A stretch of DNA of 8,344 bases from assembly GCA_039934475.1 (NCBI GenBank), contig JBDTMC010000355.1, positions 1 to 8,344 of the forward strand. The letters are read 5' to 3'. Both the position numbers and the translations under genes were made by a program. Positions 1-7,070 of the stretch are shown in pieces. The DNA is from JBDTMC01 sp039934475. GTDB lineage: Bacteria > Acidobacteriota > Terriglobia > Bryobacterales > Bryobacteraceae. Positions within the stretch are counted from its first letter, which is position 1, and each line of letters begins with the position of its first letter. The notes beneath the pieces were generated by a model. It saw only the letters and a program-made list of their open reading frames with translations. It did no database searches and had not been told where the DNA came from.

Positions 1-59
1 AAGTACAAGATCGACGAGAATCCTATTGGCTAACTATCAACAGAACGATCATCTACTCC

Positions 60-563
60 TTGTGCGACACCCTGCTGCGGCTAGCCGAACCCCCACGGCT
101 TTTTGAACCCAAATGGTCTGAAGAGATCATTCGTGAGACAACTCGAACATTGGAGTTCAAGTTAGCGTGGCCGCATTCTTTGACCATTCACCTTGAAGCT
201 GAGTTGCGAGCTCACTTCAGCGAATCCTGGATCTTGGATTATGAGGCCCTGATTCCGAGGATGACCAACGACGTGAAGGATCGGCACGTGCTCGCGGCGG
301 CGGTCCACGGCGGCGCCCCGTTGATCGTTACTTTCAACCTCCGACATTTCCAGCCGGAGCACCTGAGTTTGTGGGGTGTCGTTGCGCTACACCCGCAAGC
401 ATTCCTGGCTGAGTTGTTCCGGCAAGAGCGAGAGATCGTGATCGCCAAATTGGAGCAACAGGCCGCAGACCGCAGTCGCAGTGTGCGGGACCTTCTTGAG
501 ATCCTTAAAGCGACCGTGCCCGACTTCGTAGCGGTCCTCTCTGACTCGGGATCGGGACGGTGA
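60..563 (+). CDS. PIN-domain (VapC-like/PIN_3-type) ribonuclease toxin, 5' end degenerate or incomplete
   Basis: Residues 2-12 (CDTLLRLAEPP), 19-26 (WSEEIIRE), 69-80 (TNDVKDRHVLAA) and 90-97 (VTFNLRHF) match the PIN family in which toxins cleave RNA with a cluster of acidic residues. Acids that can be assigned are E21/E22 and D74. Two features look wrong. The first beta-strand, which normally carries the first catalytic Asp (pattern LDANV), is absent from a TTG start at 60. The frame stays open back to base 3 without any start codon, and reads Thr (codon 33-35) where that Asp aligns. The family motif NLRDF reads NLRHF, with His at 96. The C-terminal tail from about residue 120 resembles the helical tail of relatives. 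No antitoxin is visible; it could lie upstream of the window. The gene ends 15 bp from the convergent lysC stop. Family membership is fairly sure; activity is doubtful. Confidence 0.78.
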   Translation: MCDTLLRLAEPPRLFEPKWSEEIIRETTRTLEFKLAWPHSLTIHLEAELRAHFSESWILDYEALIPRMTNDVKDRHVLAAAVHGGAPLIVTFNLRHFQPEHLSLWGVVALHPQAFLAELFRQEREIVIAKLEQQAADRSRSVRDLLEILKATVPDFVAVLSDSGSGR

Positions 564-578
564 GACGCCTTCGTTGAT

Positions 579-2018
579 TCAGGGGCGCGCTGCTGCCTCT
601 GCTTCGGCGGCGCCTTGGTGGGCGAGGTTGCATTCGGCGTGGACGGCCTTCACGGCTTTTTCCAGACCTTCACGGCGGACGACGATGGCGATGGTTAGTT
701 CGCTGGAGCCTTGGGCGATGGCGATGATGTTGATCTTTTCGCGGGAGATGGCGGTGAAGATGCGTCCGGCGAGACCGGGCGTTCCCTGCATTCCTTCGCC
801 TACTACGGCCAATAGGCCGACTTCGCTATCTACTTCGATCGGCTTCACGTAGCCGTGCGCGAGTTCTAAGGAGAGCGCCGATTCCAGGCTCTCCACGGCG
901 GCCGCTACTTCGCTCTGGCGGACGAGGAAACAGAAGTTCTGGCGGTAACTGGAACTGGACAGGGCCAGCACCTCAGAGCCGGTTCCGGCAAGCGCCTCCA
1001 GGGCGCGGGCCATGAGGCGGGTACCGTTCATCGACGCGCTGGCGGGCTCCAAAGACACGAGAGCGACGTTCGCCATTGAAGTGACCGCGCGCGGCCCATC
1101 GGGGCGCTCAATACGGGGCACAATGCGCGTCCCGGGCTTGGTGGGATCGAAACTGTTTTTGCTGATTACGGGGATCTGCTTATCGACGAGCGGCGCCAGC
1201 GTCCTCGGGTGCAGCACTTTCGCGCCGGCATACGCCAACTCGGCCGCCTCGCGGTAGGTTACTTCATCGAGCACGGCTGCGTCCGGCACTAAGCGCGGAT
1301 CGGCAGTCATGATGCCATCGACATCGGTCCAAATCCACAACTCCGAGGCGTCTAGGGCGGCGGCCAAAATCGAGGCGGAAAAGTCACTGCCGCCGCGGCC
1401 TAGCGTGGTGGCGCGGCCATCGATGGTGGCTCCGTTGAACCCGGTGACCACCGGCAAGCGGCCTTGTTCTAAGAGAGGACGGAGCACGCGAGCCGCCTTC
1501 TGACGGGTGAGTTCGGCGAGCGGCGTGGCATTCCCGAAGACAGCATCGGTGACAATCACGTCGCGCGCGTTGACGGCCGCGCTAGGCACGCCGGTGGATT
1601 CCAGGTATTCAGAGATGAGCAGGGTGGAGAGACGCTCGCCGATCGCTACGGCCTCGTCCACGGAGCGAGGAGGCCGTTCGCCTAACATCGCCACGCCGTT
1701 TGTAATCCGCTCAAATTCGGCGATCAAGGCGCGCAGCCGAGGGAGGACGGCTTGGGCGCGATCCGCCGGCAGCAGCGCCAGGCACGCCTCTTCATGGCGC
1801 TGTTCCAGCGTCCGCAAGCCGCGCGCGACGCCTTCTTTATCACCACCCTCGGCATGCCGCAGGGTGTCTAACAATAGGTCCGTCACCTTCGACATCGCCG
1901 ACACGACAATCAACACCGGCCGGTGCCTCTGTTCCGCCGACAACGCAGCGGAGACGCGAATCCTATCCGCCGAGCCCATGCTCGTGCCGCCGAATTTCAT
2001 TACCAGCAAATTCTTCAA
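579..2018 (-). CDS. lysC: Aspartate kinase (aspartokinase), monofunctional, with C-terminal ACT domains
   Basis: The enzyme phosphorylates L-aspartate with ATP, the first cytoplasmic step towards lysine (and diaminopimelate), threonine and methionine. The 479-residue protein has the amino-acid-kinase fold: KFGGTS at 8-13 (nucleotide/aspartate site), GERLS at 127-131, GRGGSD at 207-212, TDVDGIMTADPR at 231-242 and AKVLHPRT at 266-273. Two ACT repeats follow at roughly 315-385 and 400-465, so feedback inhibition by an end-product amino acid is expected; which one cannot be told from sequence. There is no homoserine dehydrogenase domain. The start is taken as TTG at 2016-2018 because the first strand (LLVMKFGG) is needed for the fold. 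A GGAAG Shine-Dalgarno lies 7 nt upstream, and the TTG overlaps the cmk stop, implying translational coupling. An ATG at 1998-2000 would remove the first strand. No lysine riboswitch could fit, since the gene abuts cmk. Confidence 0.96.
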   Translation of the reverse strand: MKNLLVMKFGGTSMGSADRIRVSAALSAEQRHRPVLIVVSAMSKVTDLLLDTLRHAEGGDKEGVARGLRTLEQRHEEACLALLPADRAQAVLPRLRALIAEFERITNGVAMLGERPPRSVDEAVAIGERLSTLLISEYLESTGVPSAAVNARDVIVTDAVFGNATPLAELTRQKAARVLRPLLEQGRLPVVTGFNGATIDGRATTLGRGGSDFSASILAAALDASELWIWTDVDGIMTADPRLVPDAAVLDEVTYREAAELAYAGAKVLHPRTLAPLVDKQIPVISKNSFDPTKPGTRIVPRIERPDGPRAVTSMANVALVSLEPASASMNGTRLMARALEALAGTGSEVLALSSSSYRQNFCFLVRQSEVAAAVESLESALSLELAHGYVKPIEVDSEVGLLAVVGEGMQGTPGLAGRIFTAISREKINIIAIAQGSSELTIAIVVRREGLEKAVKAVHAECNLAHQGAAEAEAAARP

Positions 2019-2695
2019 CGCGCGACTTCCTTTCCATTCGACGTCCGCGCGCGCACCAGGCGGAGCACGGCGTCTTCCACTTCCTCCAAGGTGAGGGCGG
2101 TGGAATCCAACAGGACGGCATCGGGCGCTTGCACGAGAGGAGCCTCGGCACGGCCACGGTCGCGCTGATCCCGCTCCTTCATATCACGAGCGACGGCAGC
2201 GGCATCAGTCACAGAATCCCGAGCGGCCAGTTCCTCAAGGCGCCGCTGGGCGCGCACGGCCGACGTGGCGTCGAGAAAGATCTTCACCGCCGCATCGGGA
2301 AACACGATAGTCCCGATATCCCGCCCTTCCATGACGACAGAGGCGGCTTCGGCCATGATGCGCTGCTTGTCTACGAGGGCCCGCCGCACGCCGGCGACTG
2401 CGGACACCTTCGAAGCGGCGGCGGAGACGTCGGCGGCGCGAATGGCTTCCGACACATCCTCGCCGTTGAGGGTGACCTTCGTTCCTTCGAGCCCAATTTC
2501 GGCGCTGAGAGCCAACTGCTCCAGGCGGTGCATGTCGTCGAGCGCTACTCCGGTCCGTAGCGCCCATAGCGCGACGGCGCGGTACATCGCGCCTGTGTCG
2601 AGATACAAATAGCCAAGCTTTTCCGCCACGCGGCGGGCAATGGTGCTCTTCCCGGCTCCGGCGGGTCCGTCGATCGCCACAACAATGCGCTTCAT
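2015..2695 (-). CDS. cmk: Cytidylate kinase (CMP/dCMP kinase)
   Basis: It phosphorylates CMP and dCMP with ATP in the cytoplasm, feeding CTP and dCTP pools. The 226 residues match the usual length of bacterial Cmk. Visible motifs are the P-loop GPAGAGKS at 10-17, LDTGAMYR at 32-39 (nucleoside monophosphate site), VRRALVDKQR at 103-112, GRDIGT at 124-129, RDQRDRGR at 175-182 (lid/base-recognition arginines) and DAVLLDST at 192-199. The ATG start at 2693-2695 puts the first strand MKRIVVAIDG in its normal place; a weak GGAAC lies upstream. The gene is first in a minus-strand pair with lysC, overlapping it by 4 nt. It is divergent from the small metallopeptidase gene across a 30-bp spacer, so promoters for either must overlap the opposing coding sequence or sit in that short gap. 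Confidence 0.97.
   Translation of the reverse strand: MKRIVVAIDGPAGAGKSTIARRVAEKLGYLYLDTGAMYRAVALWALRTGVALDDMHRLEQLALSAEIGLEGTKVTLNGEDVSEAIRAADVSAAASKVSAVAGVRRALVDKQRIMAEAASVVMEGRDIGTIVFPDAAVKIFLDATSAVRAQRRLEELAARDSVTDAAAVARDMKERDQRDRGRAEAPLVQAPDAVLLDSTALTLEEVEDAVLRLVRARTSNGKEVAR
2026..2030 (-). promoter_or_regulatory. Ribosome binding site of lysC (decides the TTG start)
   Basis: On the minus strand GGAAG lies 7 nt before the TTG codon at 2016-2018 and inside the last codons of cmk. Its spacing suits the TTG and is too far from the ATG at 1998-2000. It is the main sequence argument for the non-ATG start. Confidence 0.6.
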
Positions 2696-2714
2696 CTTTG
2701 TTCCATTATGGCTT

Positions 2715-2722
2715 GAGAGGGG
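2715..2722 (+). promoter_or_regulatory. Ribosome binding site of the small metallopeptidase gene
   Basis: GAGAGGGG precedes two tandem ATG codons at 2726 and 2729. The purine run ends 3 nt from the first and 6 nt from the second, so the second ATG (protein starting MTPPEF) is the better spaced start. Confidence 0.55.
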
Positions 2723-2725
2723 CGC

Positions 2726-3106
2726 ATGATGACTCCGCCGGAATTCGACCGCTTAGTCGAGGAATCGCTGGCCACGATTCCCGCCCGCTTTCGCGCGCGG
2801 CTTAAGAACCTGGCCTTCATTGTGGAGCCTGAGCCTCCACATCCGAATCTACTGGGGCTCTACACGGGACGCCCTCTGCCGTTCCGCAGCGTAATGGAGT
2901 CGTTCGCGATGCCCGACCGCATCACCATTTACCAGGGACCGCACGAGCGCCTGGCGCAGTCACCCGAACACCTGCGGCACATGGTGGAAGACACGGTGTG
3001 GCACGAAGTGGCGCACTACTTCGGAATGAATGAAGCGCAAGTCAGAGCGTGGGAAGCGAAGAGACGCGCCGGGTTACAGAAGGCTGCCCGAAGGCCGCGT
3101 CCGTAG
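2726..3106 (+). CDS. Minimal-zincin metallopeptidase family protein (Zincin_1/PF06262 type)
   Basis: This 126-residue protein carries the zinc-metallopeptidase motif HEVAH at 93-97 followed by FGMNE at 99-103, where the Glu is a likely third zinc ligand. The segments LLGLYTGRPLPFRS (42-55) and IYQGP (68-72) are typical of the small zincin family often annotated as 'metallopeptidase family protein', whose members are about 110-140 residues. No signal peptide or membrane segment is seen, so it should be cytoplasmic. Its substrate is unknown; these proteins are not proven proteases in most cases. The gene stands alone on the + strand, 30 bp from the divergent cmk, and its last 33 nt overlap the 3' end of the convergent esterase gene. 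The arginine-rich last 15 residues fall in that overlap and are probably dispensable. Confidence 0.88.
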   Translation: MMTPPEFDRLVEESLATIPARFRARLKNLAFIVEPEPPHPNLLGLYTGRPLPFRSVMESFAMPDRITIYQGPHERLAQSPEHLRHMVEDTVWHEVAHYFGMNEAQVRAWEAKRRAGLQKAARRPRP

Positions 3107-4654
3107 CATCTGGCGCTCGTCCTTATCGGGGTCGTTCACGGCTTCACTTTTCTTTCCGTCGAAGACCAGCGTCTCGCGTTTGGCCAGAGTGTAGGCGGGC
3201 CAGGCGAGTCCCTTCTGGCTGGGGTTGCCGGTACGGGCGAAGGCGGCCCAGGCGCCGCTGAGCTGGCGGGAAAGCTGCTCCGATTCGGGGTAGAGAACCA
3301 GGCGCATGGTGAGTGGAAGATCGGAGGTGTGGAAGGCCTGCACCTTCTTCTTCCCGTCGGCGATGGGCGTGTTCCACTGGCAGTAGTACATGAAGACGTT
3401 GGCCTTGCCCTGTTCCACTTTCAGCTCGGCTTGCCTGGTGGCATTGCGGCGCGCGCCGCGGTCAGTAGAGAGGCGGAACCAGATGTCGGTGGGCGTATCG
3501 GAAGGATGGTCGCGGCGGTAGAGCCCAAGCAGGGAATCGACGTCGGCTTCAGCGATGCCCGACTTGACGACGCGCGCGCGCAGAGTGGCTTGGTCGAGGC
3601 TGTACAGCTCTTCGTCCTTCATGGAGAACAACGTGGATTCGTCTTTGTCGTTCCCAATGATCATGGGGATGGAGGCGGAGACTTCCGGAGCTTTGGGGTC
3701 CCACGTCTGTTGGGGTATGGAATGACCGTCCACGACGACGTTGCCGCCCAGACCGGGGCTTCGTCCAGCAGCGAGCAACTTGTCGGCGGGAATCTTCTGC
3801 AGTTCATCCACCTGGTTGACGGTGAGGCCGAGCTTGGCGAGAAGGTTGCGCGCCGATTCCGTTGCCTTGTCGGGAGTGTCCGCGCGGAGGGAAGACCCGC
3901 TCTGTACGGTCGCTTTGTGATAGAGACCTTTACCGCCGGGCATGGCGAGCAAGGCACTGATCTTGGCTCCGCCGCCGGACTCGCCGTATATGGTGACGTT
4001 AGCGGGATCGCCGCCAAACTGCGCGATGTTGCCGTGCACCCACTGCAAGGCGGCGATTAAGTCCAACTGCCCGACGTTGCCGACGGCATACTTCGGGCTG
4101 AGACCGCCCAGATAGGTGTAGCCGAAGACATTCAAGCGGTGGTTGACGCCCACTACGACGACGTCTTGCTCACGGGGCAGCCCGTCACCGAAGAGCGTCA
4201 AAATGCTGGAGCCACTGGAGAGACCGCCGCCGTGCATGTAGACCAGCACGGGACGCTTGCCGCGCAGACCGGGCGTGAGGACATTGAGGTTGAGGCAGTT
4301 TTCGCTGTCCACCTGTTTGGCGAGTTCTACACGGTCGGGCCTGCCACCGCCGAAGTAAGCGCCGATGAGCGGAGAGAGGAACAGGTTGCCTTCACCTTGG
4401 ACGCAGCGCGGACCGGTGATGGTGCAGTCGCGGACGCCAGCCCACTTCGCCGGTTTGGAAGAGGGCAGGAATCGCGCGGCGCCTTCCGTGGGACCGCCGT
4501 AAGGAATGCCGCGATAGATGTGAACGCCGCGGACCAGGGCGCCGCGAACGCGTCCAAACTCGGTCTCGGATTGAGAGTCAGCCGCGCCTGCGGCCAGTGC
4601 AACGCCACCGCCCATGTAGCCGAACACCGTCCGACGCGTCATTGATGAGTGCAT
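3074..4654 (-). CDS. Carboxylesterase type B family alpha/beta hydrolase with probable Tat signal
   Basis: The enzyme would hydrolyse carboxylic esters of an unknown substrate outside the cytoplasm. Motifs match the type-B (cholinesterase-like) family in order: RGIPYG at 48-53, DSENCLNLNV at 116-125, oxyanion HGGG at 141-144, GVNHRLNVFG at 169-178, nucleophile elbow GESGG at 224-228 (Ser226), acid Glu339 in NDKDES, and His442 in FHTSDLP. At 526 residues it is full length. The N-terminus (TRRTVFGYMGGG, then AALAAGAADS-like small residues) reads as a twin-arginine leader with cleavage near residue 25. The ATG at 4652-4654 or the ATG four codons later (4640-4642, giving MTRRTV) may be used; neither has a good Shine-Dalgarno. 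It is the last gene of a probable three-gene operon behind the dioxygenase, 42 nt downstream of it. Confidence 0.92.
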   Translation of the reverse strand: MHSSMTRRTVFGYMGGGVALAAGAADSQSETEFGRVRGALVRGVHIYRGIPYGGPTEGAARFLPSSKPAKWAGVRDCTITGPRCVQGEGNLFLSPLIGAYFGGGRPDRVELAKQVDSENCLNLNVLTPGLRGKRPVLVYMHGGGLSSGSSILTLFGDGLPREQDVVVVGVNHRLNVFGYTYLGGLSPKYAVGNVGQLDLIAALQWVHGNIAQFGGDPANVTIYGESGGGAKISALLAMPGGKGLYHKATVQSGSSLRADTPDKATESARNLLAKLGLTVNQVDELQKIPADKLLAAGRSPGLGGNVVVDGHSIPQQTWDPKAPEVSASIPMIIGNDKDESTLFSMKDEELYSLDQATLRARVVKSGIAEADVDSLLGLYRRDHPSDTPTDIWFRLSTDRGARRNATRQAELKVEQGKANVFMYYCQWNTPIADGKKKVQAFHTSDLPLTMRLVLYPESEQLSRQLSGAWAAFARTGNPSQKGLAWPAYTLAKRETLVFDGKKSEAVNDPDKDERQMLRTRPSGSLL

Positions 4655-4690
4655 ATCGACGAAGCATATACCGCGCGTTCCCCGCGTGAC

Positions 4691-4706
4691 AACCTGTTAC
4701 CAGGTT
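4691..4706 (-). other. Perfect hairpin with GNRA loop over the dioxygenase stop codon
   Basis: Read on the minus strand, AACCTG-GTAA-CAGGTT forms a perfect 6-bp stem closed by GUAA, a GNRA tetraloop that contains the UAA stop codon. No U-run follows, so it is not an intrinsic terminator of normal form. It lies in the only gap between dioxygenase and esterase genes and could stabilise or process the message. Function is inference; a chance palindrome is possible. Confidence 0.35.
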
Positions 4707-5635
4707 TCGAGTCCCAGCAGGCGCCGGCCGAGGGGGTTGAGGTCGGCGCGTGTATAGCGGGTCTTCTCCCACTCCCGAGGGTCGCCGGGAAAGGCATAGC
4801 CCTTGGGCGCTTCGCGATCGCGCCAGGATCGAATGCGGGTCTCGCGCTTATGGGCGTCGCTTTCTTCGGCGGGATACATCGCTAAATACTGCGCCAGGCG
4901 CGCGCGGTCTGTTGTGGTGTTGGTCCTGATTCCGTGCGCCAGCAAGGTATTGAAGATGAGAAGATCGCCGGGTTTCATGGGCACGAACTCGATGTCGAAA
5001 CCAGTTGGATCGGGATGATAGGGATCGCGGTCCGCGGGCTGGGTAGCGGTCCAGCGGTCGAAGAGGCGGAACAGTTCCGGCACGCACTGGAATCCTCCGA
5101 CATCGGGATCGGTGGCGCTTAACGCCAACACGCCCTGAACATTGATGGGAAGGGGCGTGACGGTGGTGTCGGAATCCCAATGGAGGAAGCTGGTGAACTT
5201 GCGGCCTTCGCGGTTAGGCGTGTTGAGATTCGCGCGGTCGATGGTTACCCAGAGATCCTCGCGATCCCAGATATCAACGAAGGCATCGTAGACGCGTTGC
5301 TGCTGGCGGTTGTCCCACAAAGCCTGGTGATTGTAGACCTCTACCATGCCCGTGTTATTCAACTCCGCCATCTGGTTATCGCGGAGCTGCGGCTTGGACC
5401 AACCTGAGGGATCGGCCGGGTCCAGCTCCTGGAATTCCCAGAGGAGGTTGGCGAGGCGCTCGACGTTGGGCGGCGGCACCGCGTTGGAAATGACGACGTA
5501 GCCGCGAGTGGTCCAATGGTGCCAGTCCTGCTCCGATAGGACACGGAGAGGCAGGGTCTTGCGAATGTCCCGCAACTGCGAGGCGGTTTCGGGCTTGAGG
5601 CCTCCTTCGTGTCCGTAGCCAGCGATTTTTTGCAT
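4697..5635 (-). CDS. Phytanoyl-CoA dioxygenase (PhyH) family Fe(II)/2-oxoglutarate oxygenase
   Basis: The family hydroxylates diverse substrates with O2 and 2-oxoglutarate using a 2-His-1-Asp iron site. In this 312-residue protein, H152 and D154 of LHWDSD and H234 of LLAHG supply the facial triad, with R244 or R246 downstream as the probable 2-oxoglutarate-binding Arg; GDLLIFN at 223-229 precedes the distal His as usual. The N-terminal part (WHHWTTRGYVVISNAVPP, 38-55) is the typical PhyH entry. No signal peptide is seen, so it is cytoplasmic. Substrate is not predictable; true phytanoyl-CoA activity is unlikely to be implied. The ATG at 5633-5635 is chosen because GAGGA lies 7 nt upstream and the frame extension further upstream would run across the protease gene. 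It is in an operon 10 nt after the S41 protease and before the esterase. Confidence 0.88.
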   Translation of the reverse strand: MQKIAGYGHEGGLKPETASQLRDIRKTLPLRVLSEQDWHHWTTRGYVVISNAVPPPNVERLANLLWEFQELDPADPSGWSKPQLRDNQMAELNNTGMVEVYNHQALWDNRQQQRVYDAFVDIWDREDLWVTIDRANLNTPNREGRKFTSFLHWDSDTTVTPLPINVQGVLALSATDPDVGGFQCVPELFRLFDRWTATQPADRDPYHPDPTGFDIEFVPMKPGDLLIFNTLLAHGIRTNTTTDRARLAQYLAMYPAEESDAHKRETRIRSWRDREAPKGYAFPGDPREWEKTRYTRADLNPLGRRLLGLETW

Positions 5636-5642
5636 ATTGAAA

Positions 5643-5647
5643 TCCTC
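5643..5647 (-). promoter_or_regulatory. Ribosome binding site of the PhyH-family gene, overlapping the protease stop codon
   Basis: GAGGA on the minus strand begins within the TGA stop (5646-5648) of the upstream protease gene and ends 7 nt before the ATG at 5633-5635. This fixes the internal start of the dioxygenase and suggests coupled translation with the protease. Confidence 0.6.
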
Positions 5648-7070
5648 AGTCGGCGTGGGTTTGCTTCGCCATTTCGTCGAGGGCGCGCTGGACGACTGGG
5701 TCGCGCTGTATTTCGATTTCGTCACCCTTTTCGACTCCCACGCCCTGGTTGAGGATTTCCTGTTTGAGACGGCTGCGGATCCAGCCTTGATCGCGAGACC
5801 AGTCGGCGATGCTGGGGCGGATGTTGCGTGCGGCGAGGAAGCCCTGCAGTTCATCGAGCAAGGCGGGTGCAACGTCGAAATCGGGGGCGATCTTCTTCAC
5901 CTTTTGGATGTAATCGGTGGCAAAAGCGGGGAGGGATCCGGTTGCTTCGATGACCATGGCGAGGCGCGATTGGGGGTTCGGGTAAACAACGAGGTCGGGC
6001 TTGATGCCTCCGTGCCCTTCAGCCATGTTGGCGGTGGCTTCATCGAGCTGCCCGCCGCGCAGGGGGCGCTGGATGGAGCGGCCGCTGGGGGTGTAGTAGA
6101 AGGCCGTGGTGAGGGCGAGTCCGGTGTTTTGCGCGAGGGGGTAAACGGACTGAACGAGGCCCTTGCCGAAGCTGGCTTCGCCGACGATGATGGCGCGATG
6201 GAGGTCCTGCAGGGCTCCGGCGACGATTTCGGAGGCGCTGGCGCTTTTGGCGTTGATCAGAACCGCGACGGGGAAGGTGTAGGCGCGGGCTTCCTTGGGG
6301 ACGTCGATTTCCTTCGCCTCAGAGGTGCGGCCGCGGACGCTGACGATTTTGTCGCCGGGTTTGAGGAAGAGCGAGGCGGTGTGTAGGGCGGCGGTCATGA
6401 CGCCTCCGGGATTGTTGCGAAGGTCGAGGACGAGACCCTGGAGGCTGGCTCCGCCGAGCTTTTCGATGGCGAGGGCGATCTCCGTTCCGGTGTTGGAATC
6501 GAAGCTGCCGACGCGGATGTAGCCGACGTTGGGGCGGGCGAGGAAGACGCGCTCGACGCTGGGGGACTGCATCTCCTCTGGGATGAGGGTGAAATTGAGG
6601 AGGCGGGTGTTGCCGGGGCGGCGGACGACGAGGTTGACGGTGTTCTGGCGGCTTTCGGTGAGCAGGCCGATGATCTGGTCCATTTGGAGGCGGCCGAGGT
6701 CGATGTTGTTGAGGGCGAGGATCTCGTCGCCGGGTCCCATGCCGCTTTTGGCGGAGGGCGTGCCGGGGAGGGTTTGAAGGACGATGACGCGGCCAGGGAG
6801 GATGGAGACGACGCTGCCGAAGCCTTTGCGGACGCTCTTCTCCATTTCCTTGAGCTGATCGAACTGGCCAGGATCGAAGAAGACGGAGTGGGGATCGAGG
6901 CGCTTCAGCATGCCGGGGATGGCGCCCTGGTAGAAGGCCTTGTCGAGGGGGACGGGGTCGGCGGAGTACTTCTCCATCAGGGCGAAGACGTCGATGAAGT
7001 GTTTGATGTTGGCGTCAATGTCGCCGGCGGGCGCGGCCAGTAGGAACAGGGCGGGTAACCAGGTAAGCAT
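5646..7070 (-). CDS. S41 family C-terminal processing (CtpA/Prc-type) serine protease with PDZ domain
   Basis: A secreted or periplasmic serine protease of the tail-specific type, which usually cleaves proteins near their C-terminus. In the 474 residues one sees a hydrophobic leader (about 1-16, MLTWLPALFLLAAPAG), a helical N-terminal segment with LDPHSVFFDP (58-67), a PDZ domain about 83-160 including GPGDEILALN, and the S41 catalytic domain about 180-340. The Ser/Lys dyad is Ser278 in SASASE and Lys303 in SFGKGLVQ; their 25-residue spacing equals that of known CtpA/Prc enzymes. LRNNPGG at 218-223 is also typical. The last ~120 residues are a charged helical tail. Only AAGGG directly abutting the ATG is present as a ribosome site, an unusual zero spacing; the next ATG would remove the leader. 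It is the first gene of the three-gene operon. Confidence 0.94.
   Translation of the reverse strand: MLTWLPALFLLAAPAGDIDANIKHFIDVFALMEKYSADPVPLDKAFYQGAIPGMLKRLDPHSVFFDPGQFDQLKEMEKSVRKGFGSVVSILPGRVIVLQTLPGTPSAKSGMGPGDEILALNNIDLGRLQMDQIIGLLTESRQNTVNLVVRRPGNTRLLNFTLIPEEMQSPSVERVFLARPNVGYIRVGSFDSNTGTEIALAIEKLGGASLQGLVLDLRNNPGGVMTAALHTASLFLKPGDKIVSVRGRTSEAKEIDVPKEARAYTFPVAVLINAKSASASEIVAGALQDLHRAIIVGEASFGKGLVQSVYPLAQNTGLALTTAFYYTPSGRSIQRPLRGGQLDEATANMAEGHGGIKPDLVVYPNPQSRLAMVIEATGSLPAFATDYIQKVKKIAPDFDVAPALLDELQGFLAARNIRPSIADWSRDQGWIRSRLKQEILNQGVGVEKGDEIEIQRDPVVQRALDEMAKQTHAD

Noticed and set aside
1..33. Ten-codon frame ending KIDENPIG then TAA at the window's left edge, as the end of an antitoxin gene
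   Set aside because: Too short to recognise; it may equally be one of the frames of the broken PIN 5' end.
564..610. Terminator between the convergent PIN and lysC genes
   Set aside because: Only 15 bp separate the stops and I found no stem followed by a T-run on either strand; the GGCGC/GCGCC complementarity lies within lysC and has a long loop.
2015..2018. Lysine riboswitch for lysC
   Set aside because: There is no untranslated leader; cmk directly overlaps the lysC start.
1507..2094. Long open frame opposite lysC (195 codons, + strand)
   Set aside because: It is the complement of a clear aspartokinase gene; Ser/Arg/Ala-rich, no motifs, typical of antisense frames in GC-rich DNA.
2696..2725. 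Bidirectional promoter between cmk and the metallopeptidase gene
   Set aside because: The 30-bp gap is too short to hold two promoters and no clear -10/-35 boxes are present; promoters may lie inside coding sequence.
3329..4060. 243-codon + strand frame opposite the esterase gene
   Set aside because: The esterase has its full catalytic triad on the other strand; this frame has no family features.
5636..5872. 79-residue N-terminal extension of the PhyH-family frame
   Set aside because: It lies wholly across from or within the protease gene in another frame, is Ser/Thr-rich without homology, and a good Shine-Dalgarno supports the internal ATG at 5633-5635.
5637..6386. 249-codon + strand frame opposite the S41 protease
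   Set aside because: Gly/Asp/Glu-rich composition is what the complement of this protease gives; the protease frame is unambiguous.
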